Positions 27,747 through 36,961 of a DNA stretch of 64,000 bases are shown here, piece after piece. The translations under genes were made by a program, and so were the position numbers. Origin of the DNA: a bacterium SCSIO 12696 (GTDB lineage: Bacteria; Pseudomonadota; Gammaproteobacteria; Pseudomonadales; Porticoccaceae). Location: the NCBI GenBank assembly GCA_024397955.1, contig CP073744.1, forward strand, positions 2,429,001 through 2,493,000, given 5' to 3'. Positions within the stretch are counted from its first letter, which is position 1. Every line of letters starts with the position of its first letter. The notes beneath the pieces were generated by a model. That model saw nothing but the letters and a program-made list of their open reading frames with translations. It was not told where the DNA came from and ran no database searches.

Positions 27747-27848
27747 TTCAGCCTCGGGCTTCGAGCAGATCGCGCGTAATTGCTTTTACGTGCTCAGCTT
27801 GAAACTCGCTGGATCAGCTCGCCGCCCGTAGCGCGAAGCCCGCAGCTG

Positions 27849-28976
27849 TTAAGGAAAAAACGTCTCCACCGCATCCACAATATGGCCGTTCATAATCGCT
27901 CGATCCCCCTGACCCATACGAATATCAAAACTTTGTTCAATATGAATAAAGCGTCGGCTATTGGCAGTGGCGGGCTGGTCGCAAAGGCTTGGTGAACTGT
28001 TGTTAAAACGCCCCTGGGTGTTGAGTGTGCCTCCCAGGCTGGAGGTAAATCGATCGTTGATGTCCACGTCCTGGCTGGGTGAATAGAGGCAGGAGGTAAT
28101 GCTGCCGCCGGCCATAATCTGTGCATCCAACTCATGAATAAATCCACCCAAAACTGGGTCGGACAGATCGTTAACGCTCTCACTTAAATTCACCAAAAAG
28201 GCATTGGCGGTTGGGTCGCACTGGCTTTGCAGGGTAGCTCTGGTGGAACTGCCAAATCCATGCAGCTGTAAAAACAGAGTGTCACCGCTGTCCAGAGCTT
28301 CGTGGGATACCTGAAAAAGGTGCTCGATATTGTGGGAGGCATCAGAGTCGGCAAAGCCCGCCTGACAGGTGCCAACGGACGTTGAGCTGTCGCGGCGAGT
28401 GCCCGACAGCAGCAGCGCCTTCGCCCCTGTGGCCAGATACAGCTCAATGCCTTGTAATTCCGTGTTGATATCCGACAGAGGGTGGGGTGACTCAATCACC
28501 AAATCCCGACCGTTGTTGTCGAACACATATGTGCCACCACCGGTAGACGCACTGGCGGGCACCTGCTGTACCTCACGCAGAATATGGTGAACCCGGTTTG
28601 GGGTGACGTCGGTATCGGTAAACACCACCACTTCGTAGCCTATGGTCAGGGCTTCAGTGTGGGCGTCATCGATGCGCTGGTTGATGATTTCGTCGATCAC
28701 CGAGGCCAGCGTGCTGCGAATCTGGCTGCTGGGGCGCTGCCACTGATTGTCGTTGGCGGTGCCGTATTCAATGGCAACCAATTCTGCTTCCAGACTGCCC
28801 ATTTGCACGGGTGGCGTGGGCGCCGGTGGCGGAGATGGCGGAGATGGGGGTGGTGCTGGTGCAGGTGGTGGACTCGGGGGGGTAGGGGTGGAACCGCCGC
28901 CACCTCCACCGCAGCCACTGCACAACAGAGCCAGGCTCAACACAAAATAGGCAAAACGATGGACTCTGTGGGGCAT
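27849..28976 (-). CDS. Pro-rich lipoprotein, unrecognised hydrolase-like
   Basis: 375 aa, with AGGAG before ATG 28976. A signal ends in LLCSGC, so a lipoprotein, then six Gly, a Pro/Ser linker to about residue 58 and a globular domain. I do not recognise the domain. It contains conserved-looking polar motifs: ESPHPLSD near 168, DSDASHNIEHLFQVSHE near 213-229, FLQLHGFG near 238 and RRFIHIEQSFDIR near the end, suggesting a metal- or acid-base active site. The following 80 nt to ybbP hold no gene. Confidence 0.65.
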   Translation of the reverse strand: MPHRVHRFAYFVLSLALLCSGCGGGGGGSTPTPPSPPPAPAPPPSPPSPPPAPTPPVQMGSLEAELVAIEYGTANDNQWQRPSSQIRSTLASVIDEIINQRIDDAHTEALTIGYEVVVFTDTDVTPNRVHHILREVQQVPASASTGGGTYVFDNNGRDLVIESPHPLSDINTELQGIELYLATGAKALLLSGTRRDSSTSVGTCQAGFADSDASHNIEHLFQVSHEALDSGDTLFLQLHGFGSSTRATLQSQCDPTANAFLVNLSESVNDLSDPVLGGFIHELDAQIMAGGSITSCLYSPSQDVDINDRFTSSLGGTLNTQGRFNNSSPSLCDQPATANSRRFIHIEQSFDIRMGQGDRAIMNGHIVDAVETFFP

Positions 28977-29061
28977 TGCAAACTCCTCAAGGCTTCGGAC
29001 GGTTGCTAAAATAGCGTGTTAGACCTTAGCATTTTTTGACACAGACTTCAGGAAGCCCATT

Positions 29062-29847
29062 ATGTCCGCCACAGTAAACCTGCATAGCCAAATAGCCGGT
29101 GATGGCTCGCAAACGGTTGTTTTGATTCATGGTTTGTTCGGTATGTCAGACAACCTTGGGCAGTTGGGCAAGTATCTGGAAAGCCAGTATCGGGTGCACC
29201 GTCTGGATTTGCGCAACCACGGTCGCTCCGGGCGCAGCGACAGCATGACGTTATCAGAAATGGCCAGCGACGTAGCTCAGTACATGGAAGCCAATACTAT
29301 CGAAAACGCCGCCATCGTCGGTCACTCCCTGGGTGGCAAAGTTGCTATGCAACTGGCGTTACACGGGAATGAGCGTGTGGCGGCACTGGTGGTGGCGGAT
29401 ATCGCCCCAGTGGCTTACCGGTCACACCACGATGCGGTGTTGGCAGGGTTACAGAACTTGCGTCTGGATCAGGTGTCCAATCGCTCTGAGGCAGATCGAC
29501 AGCTGGCGGAGTACGTGGTTGAGCCCGGTGTTCGCCAGTTCTTGCTCAAAAATCTCTACCGCAATGAACACCAGCAATTTGCACTGCGCTTGAACTTGCC
29601 AGCGGTATTGTCTTGTTACCCACAAATATTGGCGGCACCGGAAGGCAGCGCAAGTCAGTGCCCGACGCTGTTTATTAAAGGTGAAAGTTCCGACTACATC
29701 ACCGCTGAGCACGCCGATGCCATCAATCAGTTCTTCCCCAATAAACGTTTCAAAATGATTGCCGGTACCGGCCATTGGCTGCACGCGGAAAAGCCGGATA
29801 TTTTTAATCGCCTTACCGGTCAGTTTTTGCAGGAAGTGTTTGTTTAG
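29062..29847 (+). CDS. ybfF: YbfF-like alpha/beta hydrolase (acyl-CoA esterase)
   Basis: 261 aa, AGGA 8 nt before the start. HGLFGMSDN holds the oxyanion region, RNHGRSG follows, and GHSLGGKVAM contains the nucleophile Ser. The catalytic His is in TGHWLHAEKP. Cytosolic YbfF/YkgM type esterase acting on short-to-medium acyl-CoA or ester compounds. Gap to the next gene carries a Pho box, so it may not be co-transcribed. Confidence 0.88.
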   Translation: MSATVNLHSQIAGDGSQTVVLIHGLFGMSDNLGQLGKYLESQYRVHRLDLRNHGRSGRSDSMTLSEMASDVAQYMEANTIENAAIVGHSLGGKVAMQLALHGNERVAALVVADIAPVAYRSHHDAVLAGLQNLRLDQVSNRSEADRQLAEYVVEPGVRQFLLKNLYRNEHQQFALRLNLPAVLSCYPQILAAPEGSASQCPTLFIKGESSDYITAEHADAINQFFPNKRFKMIAGTGHWLHAEKPDIFNRLTGQFLQEVFV

Positions 29848-29859
29848 ACAGACACCGGG

Positions 29860-29877
29860 CAGTCATATAACTGTCAC
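29860..29877 (+). promoter_or_regulatory. Pho box
   Basis: CAGTCATATAACTGTCAC matches the PhoB box consensus CTGTCATAAATCTGTCAC-type at most positions, with two direct half-sites spaced 11 bp. A TATTTA -10 candidate lies at 29886. It is 86 nt before the phytase-like gene. Confidence 0.65.
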
Positions 29878-29962
29878 TCCACGGATATTTATTTGTCACC
29901 TCCAGGTCATTTTTCTGATCAATAGTTCCCCCTCTTAACCACACAGATAGGGGAACTCTTTC

Positions 29963-32476
29963 ATGTCTAACAGTTTGTTTAAAAGCTCGCTGCTGGCGTT
30001 AGCCTGTGCCGGGCTTGTTGCTTGCGATGGTGACGACGGTGCAGATGGAACTAATGGCACGAACGGCACCAATGGCCTTACCAGCCTGGTACAGCAAACC
30101 ACGTTGCTGCAAGGCAACAGCAACTGCTTCGCCGGTGGTGTGCAGATTGATTCCGGTGTTGACGACAACAGCAACGGCGCGCTGGACAGTGGGGAAATCG
30201 ACGATACCTCTTTTGTGTGTAACGCCGCAGTATTGGATAACAGTAAAAATTTTAATCGCATCGCGTCGTTCCCGATCTGTACGTTGACCGATGCCAGCTG
30301 TGATACCGACACAGAAACCGCAGCAGAGATCGTAGCCGCCAGTACTGACGGCATGACGTTGGTGTATACCGACAGCCCGGAAGATCAAGTGGGTTTTGTC
30401 GACATTAGCAACCCCGATGCCCCTTTGGGTTTGGGACTGCTGGGTCTGGCCGGTGAGCCGACTTCGGTAGCGGTGGTTGGCGACAACGCCATTGTGGGTG
30501 TTAACACCTCGACGGACTTTATCAATGTGTCCGGCACACTGGATGTGATCGATATCGCCACACGCACTTCCATACGCTCTATCGATGTGGGTGGTCAGCC
30601 GGATTCGGTAGCGGTGAGCCCGGACGGCAGTTTTGCTGCGGTCGTGATTGAAAATGAGCGCGATGAAGACCTGGGTGATGGCGCTCCTCCGCAGGCTCCT
30701 GCGGGAAGCTTGGTGATCGTTAGCTTGAGCGGTGATCCATCCACCTGGGCTGCGAGTACTGTTGATCTCACCGGCGTCGCCGATCTGTTTCCCGGTGACC
30801 CAGAGCCGGAATACGTAGATATCAACGAAAATAATATTGCCGTGGTGACTCTTCAGGAGAACAACCACATCGTTCTGGTTAACCTGGCTGACGGCAGCAT
30901 TGTTAATGACTTCTCTGCGGGCAGTGTGGATCTCGATCAGATTGATGCCACCGAAGAAGACCCGGCGATTATTTCCCTGACTGAATCCCAAAGCGCAGTA
31001 GTGCGTGAGCCGGATGGTGTTGCCTGGATCAACAGCAACTATTTTGCCACCGCCGATGAAGGTGACCTGGATGGCGGCAGCCGCGGCTTTACCGTATTCA
31101 ACACCAACGGTGATGTGGTGTTTACCTCTGGCAACAGCCTGGATCATATGGCAGTGCGCTTTGGTCATTACCCGGATGATCGCTCTGGCAACAAAGGCAA
31201 CGAACCGGAAAACGTCGAAGTGGGCGTTTACGGCAACAGCCGCTTGCTGTTTGTTAACTCTGAGCGTTCCAGCCTGGTGTTTGTTTACGATGTGGCCGAC
31301 CCTGCCAATCCGGTGTACAAGCAAACCTTGCCTACGGGCGCTGGCCCGGAAGGGGCACTGGCGATTCCGTCTCGCAACTTGCTGGTAGTAGCCAGTGAAG
31401 AAGACGATCGCGGCGACAAGATTCGTTCGGTGCTGAATATTTACAACTACACCAACTCTGATGCGTCTTATCCCACTCTGGAATCTGCCGACCGGCTTAA
31501 TGGTACGCCGATCCCCTGGAGTGCTCTGTCGGGTTTGGCGGCGGACAGTCTGAACGAGGACACCTTGTACGCAGTGGAAGATTCTTTCTACGGCAGCAAC
31601 CGCATATTCTCCATCGACCTGGGCGCAGAACCCGCGCGCATCAGTGCCGAAATTACCCTGCGTGACAGCAATGATGTGTTTGCCGGTACTTCTACGGTGG
31701 CGGTTGCCGATGGTACGGCGGAAGACGACGCCACTCGCGTGGATGTGTTTGATTCCGAAGACCTGGAGTTGTTAATCAATACCGATAAAACCGTCAATAT
31801 TGACCCGGAAGGTATTTCCGTGGCCAGCGATGGTGGTTTCTGGGTCGCCTCTGAAGGTTCTGGCACCGTGGGCGACGCCAGTCGGCCGGTCAACAGCCTC
31901 AACTTTATTTTCAAAACCGACAGTCAGGGTGTGATCGAAGATGTGGTGCGGCTGCCCAATGCGGTCAATAACATTCAGCTGCGCTTTGGTTTTGAAGGCG
32001 TGGCCGAGTACAACGGTTCTGCCTACGTGGCGTTCCAACGCGCATGGACCGGCGAGACCAACCCGCGTATTGGTGTTTACAATGTGGCTGGCGGAACCTG
32101 GACGTTCTTCTTCTACCCGTTGGATGCGGTCGCATCGCAAAATGGTGGCTGGGTTGGCTTGTCCGACATCACCTCACTGGGTGGCGGTGACTTCCTGGTG
32201 GTAGAACGTGATAACCAAGGTGGCCCGGATGCGGCGATCAAGCGCTTGTACCGCTTTAACGTCAATGCTCTGAGTGACGGAGATACTATTACCAAAACCT
32301 TGGTGAGAGACCTGATTGCCGAAGGCGACCTGACCGCTCCCGGCGGTTTGGTGTACGAGAAGATCGAAGGCAGTGCGGTGTTGGACGGCGATGTGTTTAT
32401 CGTGAATGACAACGACGGTGTTGATGACAACAGCGGTGAAACTCAGCTGATCAATTTGGGTGATATACTCAACTGA
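29963..32476 (+). CDS. Lipoprotein with esterase-like activity of phytase domain
   Basis: 837 aa with AGGGGAA upstream. Signal ends in LVAC, so an outer-membrane or surface lipoprotein; then DDGADGTNGTNGTNG, a short collagen-like repeat. Residues about 90-470 resemble a WD/beta-propeller surface protein with many repeats of VAVSPDGSFAA and YVDINENNIAV. About 480-820 matches the esterase-like activity of phytase family (SGLAADSLNEDTLYAV, EGISVASDGGFWVAS, FEGVAEYNGSAYVAF). With a Pho box upstream, phosphate scavenging is a reasonable inference. A bidirectional terminator follows. Confidence 0.8.
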   Translation: MSNSLFKSSLLALACAGLVACDGDDGADGTNGTNGTNGLTSLVQQTTLLQGNSNCFAGGVQIDSGVDDNSNGALDSGEIDDTSFVCNAAVLDNSKNFNRIASFPICTLTDASCDTDTETAAEIVAASTDGMTLVYTDSPEDQVGFVDISNPDAPLGLGLLGLAGEPTSVAVVGDNAIVGVNTSTDFINVSGTLDVIDIATRTSIRSIDVGGQPDSVAVSPDGSFAAVVIENERDEDLGDGAPPQAPAGSLVIVSLSGDPSTWAASTVDLTGVADLFPGDPEPEYVDINENNIAVVTLQENNHIVLVNLADGSIVNDFSAGSVDLDQIDATEEDPAIISLTESQSAVVREPDGVAWINSNYFATADEGDLDGGSRGFTVFNTNGDVVFTSGNSLDHMAVRFGHYPDDRSGNKGNEPENVEVGVYGNSRLLFVNSERSSLVFVYDVADPANPVYKQTLPTGAGPEGALAIPSRNLLVVASEEDDRGDKIRSVLNIYNYTNSDASYPTLESADRLNGTPIPWSALSGLAADSLNEDTLYAVEDSFYGSNRIFSIDLGAEPARISAEITLRDSNDVFAGTSTVAVADGTAEDDATRVDVFDSEDLELLINTDKTVNIDPEGISVASDGGFWVASEGSGTVGDASRPVNSLNFIFKTDSQGVIEDVVRLPNAVNNIQLRFGFEGVAEYNGSAYVAFQRAWTGETNPRIGVYNVAGGTWTFFFYPLDAVASQNGGWVGLSDITSLGGGDFLVVERDNQGGPDAAIKRLYRFNVNALSDGDTITKTLVRDLIAEGDLTAPGGLVYEKIEGSAVLDGDVFIVNDNDGVDDNSGETQLINLGDILN

Positions 32477-32500
32477 TCATCGGCCTAACTGCTGAAAAAC

Positions 32501-32533
32501 AAAAAGGGTAGCCTTTTCGGGCTACCCTTTTTT
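32501..32533. terminator. Bidirectional rho-independent terminator
   Basis: 13-bp perfect stem AAAAAGGGTAGCC / GGCTACCCTTTTT with a six-base loop, so A- and T-runs serve both strands. Between convergent genes. Confidence 0.92.
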
Positions 32534-32551
32534 ATTGCGCGTTTTGCCGCT

Positions 32552-33268
32552 TTAGAAGTGGTAACGCAGGCCCAGCAAAATGCTGTCGCTGGTGTCGAAG
32601 TCAGAATCCTGAACCGTCAGCTGGAAACCACCGGGGCCGCCACCGGCGCGGGTCAGGTCAGCGTCTTCTGTACCCTGGAAGCGATATTCCACAAAGGCTT
32701 TCAGCGGTTCAGTGATGCTGTAATCCAATCCCAAAAACGCCTGATAGGCAAACACGGTGTCGCTGTCGTTAATGGAAGCGCCCAGTGTGGGGTTGTACTG
32801 GAAGTTGGCGTCGATGTCCTGAATGCCAAGGCCAATGCCCACGTAAGGGGTAAATTTGTCCCACTGGGCCAGCTCTTGGGTCACGTTCACCATGTAGGAA
32901 TCAACTTCTACGTCACCGGCAACGGTGCCAGCACCGCGAGTGAATACGTTGCCGTTAAAGTTAACCACCTCGGCGTCGTTGTCGTAATTCTGGTATTCAA
33001 ATTCGACGCGAACATTGCCCCAGGAATTGCCTTTGAACTGGTAACCAACCGCAAGGCCAAAGCCGTTGTCGTCGTCAAAATCGGCGGCAACGTTGCGGCC
33101 GTCGCTGTTGGCATCCACGGAATCGATGTCATAAATGCCGTAATTAATGCTGGCGTAAACGCCTTCGTCATCACTGGCCAATGCGGAATTGCCGGCGATC
33201 ATCAGGCCGGACGCAATGGCGGTTAAGAGAATTTTCTTGCGGCTGTTTTTTAGAAAATTAGGCTTCAT
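32552..33268 (-). CDS. Outer-membrane beta-barrel protein (OmpW/OprF-like fold)
   Basis: 238 aa. Signal peptide to about residue 31 (ending ALA-SDDEG). The rest alternates polar and hydrophobic residues in strands rich in Tyr/Phe/Gly, e.g. VRVEFEYQNYDND and FVEYRFQG, and ends LLGLRYHF with the terminal Phe expected for BAM insertion. About eight strands can be counted, so it is a small porin-like or adhesin-like barrel. Substrate unknown. Confidence 0.82.
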   Translation of the reverse strand: MKPNFLKNSRKKILLTAIASGLMIAGNSALASDDEGVYASINYGIYDIDSVDANSDGRNVAADFDDDNGFGLAVGYQFKGNSWGNVRVEFEYQNYDNDAEVVNFNGNVFTRGAGTVAGDVEVDSYMVNVTQELAQWDKFTPYVGIGLGIQDIDANFQYNPTLGASINDSDTVFAYQAFLGLDYSITEPLKAFVEYRFQGTEDADLTRAGGGPGGFQLTVQDSDFDTSDSILLGLRYHF

Positions 33269-33489
33269 TTCGAGATCCTGTTACAAGGTTTAAATACATC
33301 AACGACCACTTGTAAAGTGATGGCAAACGCTAAACAGCAATGTAAAAAATGCGCTTAACGTGAACTTCAAGGTTCGGAAAATAGAACGCTGTGTAAACGT
33401 TTTGTTCCGAAACTGTTTGCAAAGTTTTGTATTTGAAAAGATAGGTAAAGAGGGGAACTAAATCGGGTGTGGCTGGTGGATTGAGCCGC

Positions 33490-34290
33490 TCAATTTTCCA
33501 ACCCGTAAGGGGTTTCCAGTTTTATGCGCCAAGGCTGGTATTTGGGGTTTTTCGATCGGTACACCCAACCGCGTAGGGTGATGGTTTGGCCTTGTAGTTG
33601 TGATAGGTGTTGGCGATTAAATCGATGTTGATGTTCTGGGTAGATCACTACAGACAGCTGAGGGCCGAAATCCAGCCACCAACCGCGTTTGCCAAACTGA
33701 ATGTTGTTAAGCTCGCCGCTGATGCGCTGAAAGCCACCTTGAGCCACTTTCGATGCTTGGGTTATGCGTTGCTGCTGCCAAAGACCCAGCTTGCGGTGGC
33801 GGGCCTGCTGTTCCGCGCTTTTCAGGCAGCTTGCCAAGCTTAGGTTCGGGGGAATGGCTACATGCCAGGCAAGGCCGCTGCGCAACAGGTAGGCTTCGGC
33901 GCTTTGGCCTTTTGAATTGTAGAGGTGTGCTAGTGTACGGCCGTGGTTGTCTCGCCGATCCTGGTCATATAACAAACCCCCGCCGCTGCCTAGAAATTCC
34001 CTCAATGCAAGGGTCGCCTGCCGGGCGTAAGCTTGGTCGGGTTTTCCGTTGCGACCTAATTCTGGCGCGTTAATGCCCAGCAGGCGCACCTTGCGACCAT
34101 CGTTTAGGTGAACAGTGTCGCCATCCACCACGGTTTTGATGGTGACTTTTTCAGTGGTGGCAAAGGGTGGGCAGTGGTTGTTTTCTGCAAAACACCCGCT
34201 GCATAGGAGCACAAAAAAAGCGTTGCAGATAATCACTGCAACGCTTTTTGTTTGGGCGTGTTCCCGTTGTACAGACAGTACAGAGAACAT
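33490..34290 (-). CDS. Thermonuclease-like (SNase) exported nuclease
   Basis: 266 aa if started at ATG 34290. SNase core about residues 45-150: VVDGDTVHLNDGRKVRLLGINAPEL (Asp, Arg, Glu of the active site) and DRRDNHGRTLAHLYN. The segment near residues 17-32 (AVIICNAFFVLLCSGC) is hydrophobic and ends in a lipobox-like CSGC, so it is probably exported or lipid-anchored. A strong minus-strand terminator (34215-34249) lies inside this signal region, so transcription past rpmE must read through or start elsewhere. GTG 34233 is a possible later start. Confidence 0.82.
   Translation of the reverse strand: MFSVLSVQREHAQTKSVAVIICNAFFVLLCSGCFAENNHCPPFATTEKVTIKTVVDGDTVHLNDGRKVRLLGINAPELGRNGKPDQAYARQATLALREFLGSGGGLLYDQDRRDNHGRTLAHLYNSKGQSAEAYLLRSGLAWHVAIPPNLSLASCLKSAEQQARHRKLGLWQQQRITQASKVAQGGFQRISGELNNIQFGKRGWWLDFGPQLSVVIYPEHQHRFNRQHLSQLQGQTITLRGWVYRSKNPKYQPWRIKLETPYGLEN
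34215..34249 (-). terminator. rpmE terminator, inside the SNase signal coding region
   Basis: 14-bp perfect stem CTGCAACGCTTTTT paired with AAAAAGCGTTGCAG, 7-nt loop, followed on the minus strand by seven T. Strong intrinsic terminator shape 50 nt after the rpmE stop. Confidence 0.85.
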
Positions 34291-34298
34291 CTGAAAGC

Positions 34299-34514
34299 TT
34301 ACTTCTTGGTAGAACGGCCACCAAAGCGCTTCTTGAACTTGTCCACGCGGCCACCAGTGGTAGCGGCTTTTTGCTTGCCGGTGTAGAACGGGTGGCAGGC
34401 AGAGCAAACATCCAGGTGGATGTCGCCAGTGCGAGTGGAGTTGATTTCAACGACGTTGCCGCAGCTGCAGGTGGCTTTCAGCAGGCCGTAGTTAGGGTGA
34501 ATGTCAGCTTTCAT
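34299..34514 (-). CDS. rpmE: 50S ribosomal protein L31 (zinc-containing form)
   Basis: 71 aa starting [23 protein letters not shown]. Four cysteines in CSC and CSAC places mark the C+ (zinc-binding) L31 paralogue. Zinc-free replacement copies in other bacteria are Zur controlled, but no such copy is in the window. Divergent from priA, as in many gammaproteobacteria. Confidence 0.96.
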   Translation of the reverse strand: MKADIHPNYGLLKATCSCGNVVEINSTRTGDIHLDVCSACHPFYTGKQKAATTGGRVDKFKKRFGGRSTKK

Positions 34515-34655
34515 TTGTATTGCCTCAAGTATCTTGCATACCGCCACCTGGTCGCTCAGACTTCAGCCTTTGCTGGGCCTTATCGCGCCGGGCACCGTAT
34601 ACCCTGAAAAATGGATCGCGAATACTACTCGCAAAGCCTAACGAATTCAACCGCC

Positions 34656-36854
34656 ATGTTGTACCGAGTTGCTGTGCCGTCACCGTTGCGGCGAAGCTTT
34701 GATTATCTGCCCCCGGTGGGGAGTGATAGCCCGCTGTTGCCGGGGGTGCGGGTACGGGTGCCATTTGGCAATCGCCAGGTTGTGGGGGTGGTGATCGGCA
34801 GCGTTCAGGGTACCGATGTACCGAGCCATAAGCTCAAGGCGGTTACCGAGGTATTGGATGAGCAACCGCTTTTCCCAGAAAAGCTATTTAAGCTGTTTTT
34901 GTGGGCCGCTGGCTATTATCAACACCCCATCGGCGAAGCCTTGCTGCACACCTTGCCGGTGCTACTTCGCAAGGGAGAGTCATTGCTTTGCAATCGTCAG
35001 CAACGTTGGCGTTTGACCACCCGAGGTAAGGGCTTGCCTAAAGGCGGGTTGAGCAGAGCCCCACGCCAGCAAGAGTTGCTGACCCTATTGCAGCAACACC
35101 AAAGCGCTGATCGCCTACTGTTGGATGAAAATGGCATTTCCCGAGAGGCGTTGCGCAGCTTGATAAAAAAAGAACTGCTGGAAAGCTACTGGGCTGAGCC
35201 TGATTTGCCAGACGCCCCGGAAGAAAACCTGCTGGGGGAGCAGCCCCTGCCGCTTTATGAGGGCCAGCAGCAGGTTATTGCAGAGATTGAACTGCACGGT
35301 TACCACAGCTACCTGTTGGATGGTGAAACTGGCAGTGGCAAAACCGAAATTTACTTGCAGGTAATCGAAAAAGCCCTGCGCTATGGTCGCCAGGCATTGG
35401 TACTGGTACCGGAAATCAGTCTGACTCCGCAAACGGTTAAACGCTTTCAGCAGCGCTTCAATCGCCCCCTGGCGGTCATTCATTCTGGCTTGACCGACCG
35501 CGAACGGCTGCAAGCCTGGCAGCAGGCCCGCAGTGGTGAGGCGCCGGTAGTTATTGGCACCCGCTCGGCCATTTTTACGCCGTTGCTCAACCCCGGTGTG
35601 ATTATTGTGGACGAGGAGCACGACAGCTCTTTTAAGCAGCATGAAGGGTTTCGTTACCACGCCCGGGATTTGGCGGTGTTGCGAGCCCATCGGGAAGGCA
35701 TACCGGTGATTTTAGGCAGTGCCACTCCGGCTTTGGAAAGTCTGCAAAACAGCGCTGTTGGTCGCTATCAAAAGTTACTGCTGCGGGGCCGCCCCGGTAG
35801 CGCGGTGCCCCCCAGTTGGCAGGTATTGGATATTCGCAAAAAACCCCTTAGTTCGGGTTTTAGTCCCGAGCTGGTGTCCGCTATTGCCAGCGAACTGAAA
35901 GCCGGCAATCAGGTGTTGGTGTTTCTGAATCGGCGTGGGTTTTCACCCACACTGATGTGTCACGACTGCGGCTGGAGCGCTAGCTGCCATCGTTGTGATA
36001 TGCCCATGACCGTACACCTGAGTGATGGCAAGCTGTGGTGCCATCACTGCGACCATCAGTCTTCCATTCCGGCCGCATGCCCTAACTGTTTTGGCAGCCA
36101 GCTGCAGTACCTGGGGCAGGGTACTGAACGTGGCGAACAGGAATTGCAGGCACTGTTCCCGCAAGTGCCGGTGATCCGAGTGGATCGAGATACCACTCGC
36201 CGCAAGTCCTCAATGCAGCAAGTGGTGAAAACTGTTAATCAGGGCGACCCTTGTGTGCTGGTAGGTACCCAGATTCTCGCCAAAGGCCATCATTTTCCGG
36301 ATGTGACTCTGGTGGCCATCCTCGATGCAGATGGCGGTTTGTTCAGTGCGGATTTTCGCGCCGCGGAAAAAATGGGTCAGCTGATTGTTCAAGTGGCCGG
36401 GCGCTCTGGGCGTGGTGACAAGCCGGGGAGAGTAATTCTGCAAACTCACTACAGTGATCACCCGTTGATTCAAATGCTCAGCCAGCAGGGTTATCCGGCG
36501 TTTGCTGCACAGTTACTGCGTGAACGTCAATTGGCGGCGATCCCCCCTTTCAGCCACATGGCGCTGCTGCGCGCAGAAGCCAAAAACCCCAGCGATGTAG
36601 AAATGTTTTTGCAACAGGCGCGCCAGTGCGCGGAACAGATGGTTCCAGCCAGTGAGCACTGCCGCTATCTGGGGCCTCTGCCTGCGCCCTTGGAAAAACG
36701 CAGTGGCCGTTATCGCTATCAGCTGAGCCTCACATTTTCGCAACGGCCACAATTGCAGCAGCTGTTGGCCCAGTGGTGTCAGCAGTTGGCCAATGTGCCT
36801 GCGGCCAGAAAAGTGCGTTGGTCAGTGGATGTGGATCCGCAGGATATGACGTAA
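34656..36854 (+). CDS. priA: Primosomal protein N' (PriA helicase)
   Basis: 732 aa from ATG 34656; an in-frame ATG at 34611 is an alternative. 3'-DNA-binding domain about 1-100, helicase Walker A GETGSGKTEIYL about 212-223, DEEH box (IIVDEEHDSSF) and the zinc-binding cysteines CHDCGWSASCHRCDMPM and CHHCDH...CPNC at about 430-480. GTQILAKGHHFPDV is a helicase motif V-like segment. It restarts collapsed replication forks. Adjacent rpmE and a SPOR protein match common gene order. Confidence 0.96.
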   Translation: MLYRVAVPSPLRRSFDYLPPVGSDSPLLPGVRVRVPFGNRQVVGVVIGSVQGTDVPSHKLKAVTEVLDEQPLFPEKLFKLFLWAAGYYQHPIGEALLHTLPVLLRKGESLLCNRQQRWRLTTRGKGLPKGGLSRAPRQQELLTLLQQHQSADRLLLDENGISREALRSLIKKELLESYWAEPDLPDAPEENLLGEQPLPLYEGQQQVIAEIELHGYHSYLLDGETGSGKTEIYLQVIEKALRYGRQALVLVPEISLTPQTVKRFQQRFNRPLAVIHSGLTDRERLQAWQQARSGEAPVVIGTRSAIFTPLLNPGVIIVDEEHDSSFKQHEGFRYHARDLAVLRAHREGIPVILGSATPALESLQNSAVGRYQKLLLRGRPGSAVPPSWQVLDIRKKPLSSGFSPELVSAIASELKAGNQVLVFLNRRGFSPTLMCHDCGWSASCHRCDMPMTVHLSDGKLWCHHCDHQSSIPAACPNCFGSQLQYLGQGTERGEQELQALFPQVPVIRVDRDTTRRKSSMQQVVKTVNQGDPCVLVGTQILAKGHHFPDVTLVAILDADGGLFSADFRAAEKMGQLIVQVAGRSGRGDKPGRVILQTHYSDHPLIQMLSQQGYPAFAAQLLRERQLAAIPPFSHMALLRAEAKNPSDVEMFLQQARQCAEQMVPASEHCRYLGPLPAPLEKRSGRYRYQLSLTFSQRPQLQQLLAQWCQQLANVPAARKVRWSVDVDPQDMT

Positions 36855-36961
36855 CCGGATTTCGTTGCGATTTGTCGACAGCTGAGTAGTCAGCAGCGGG
36901 CTGCTTCTGTACTATGCGCGCCCCTGTTATGATCTGGCGGCGAAAACGGAATACACAACTG

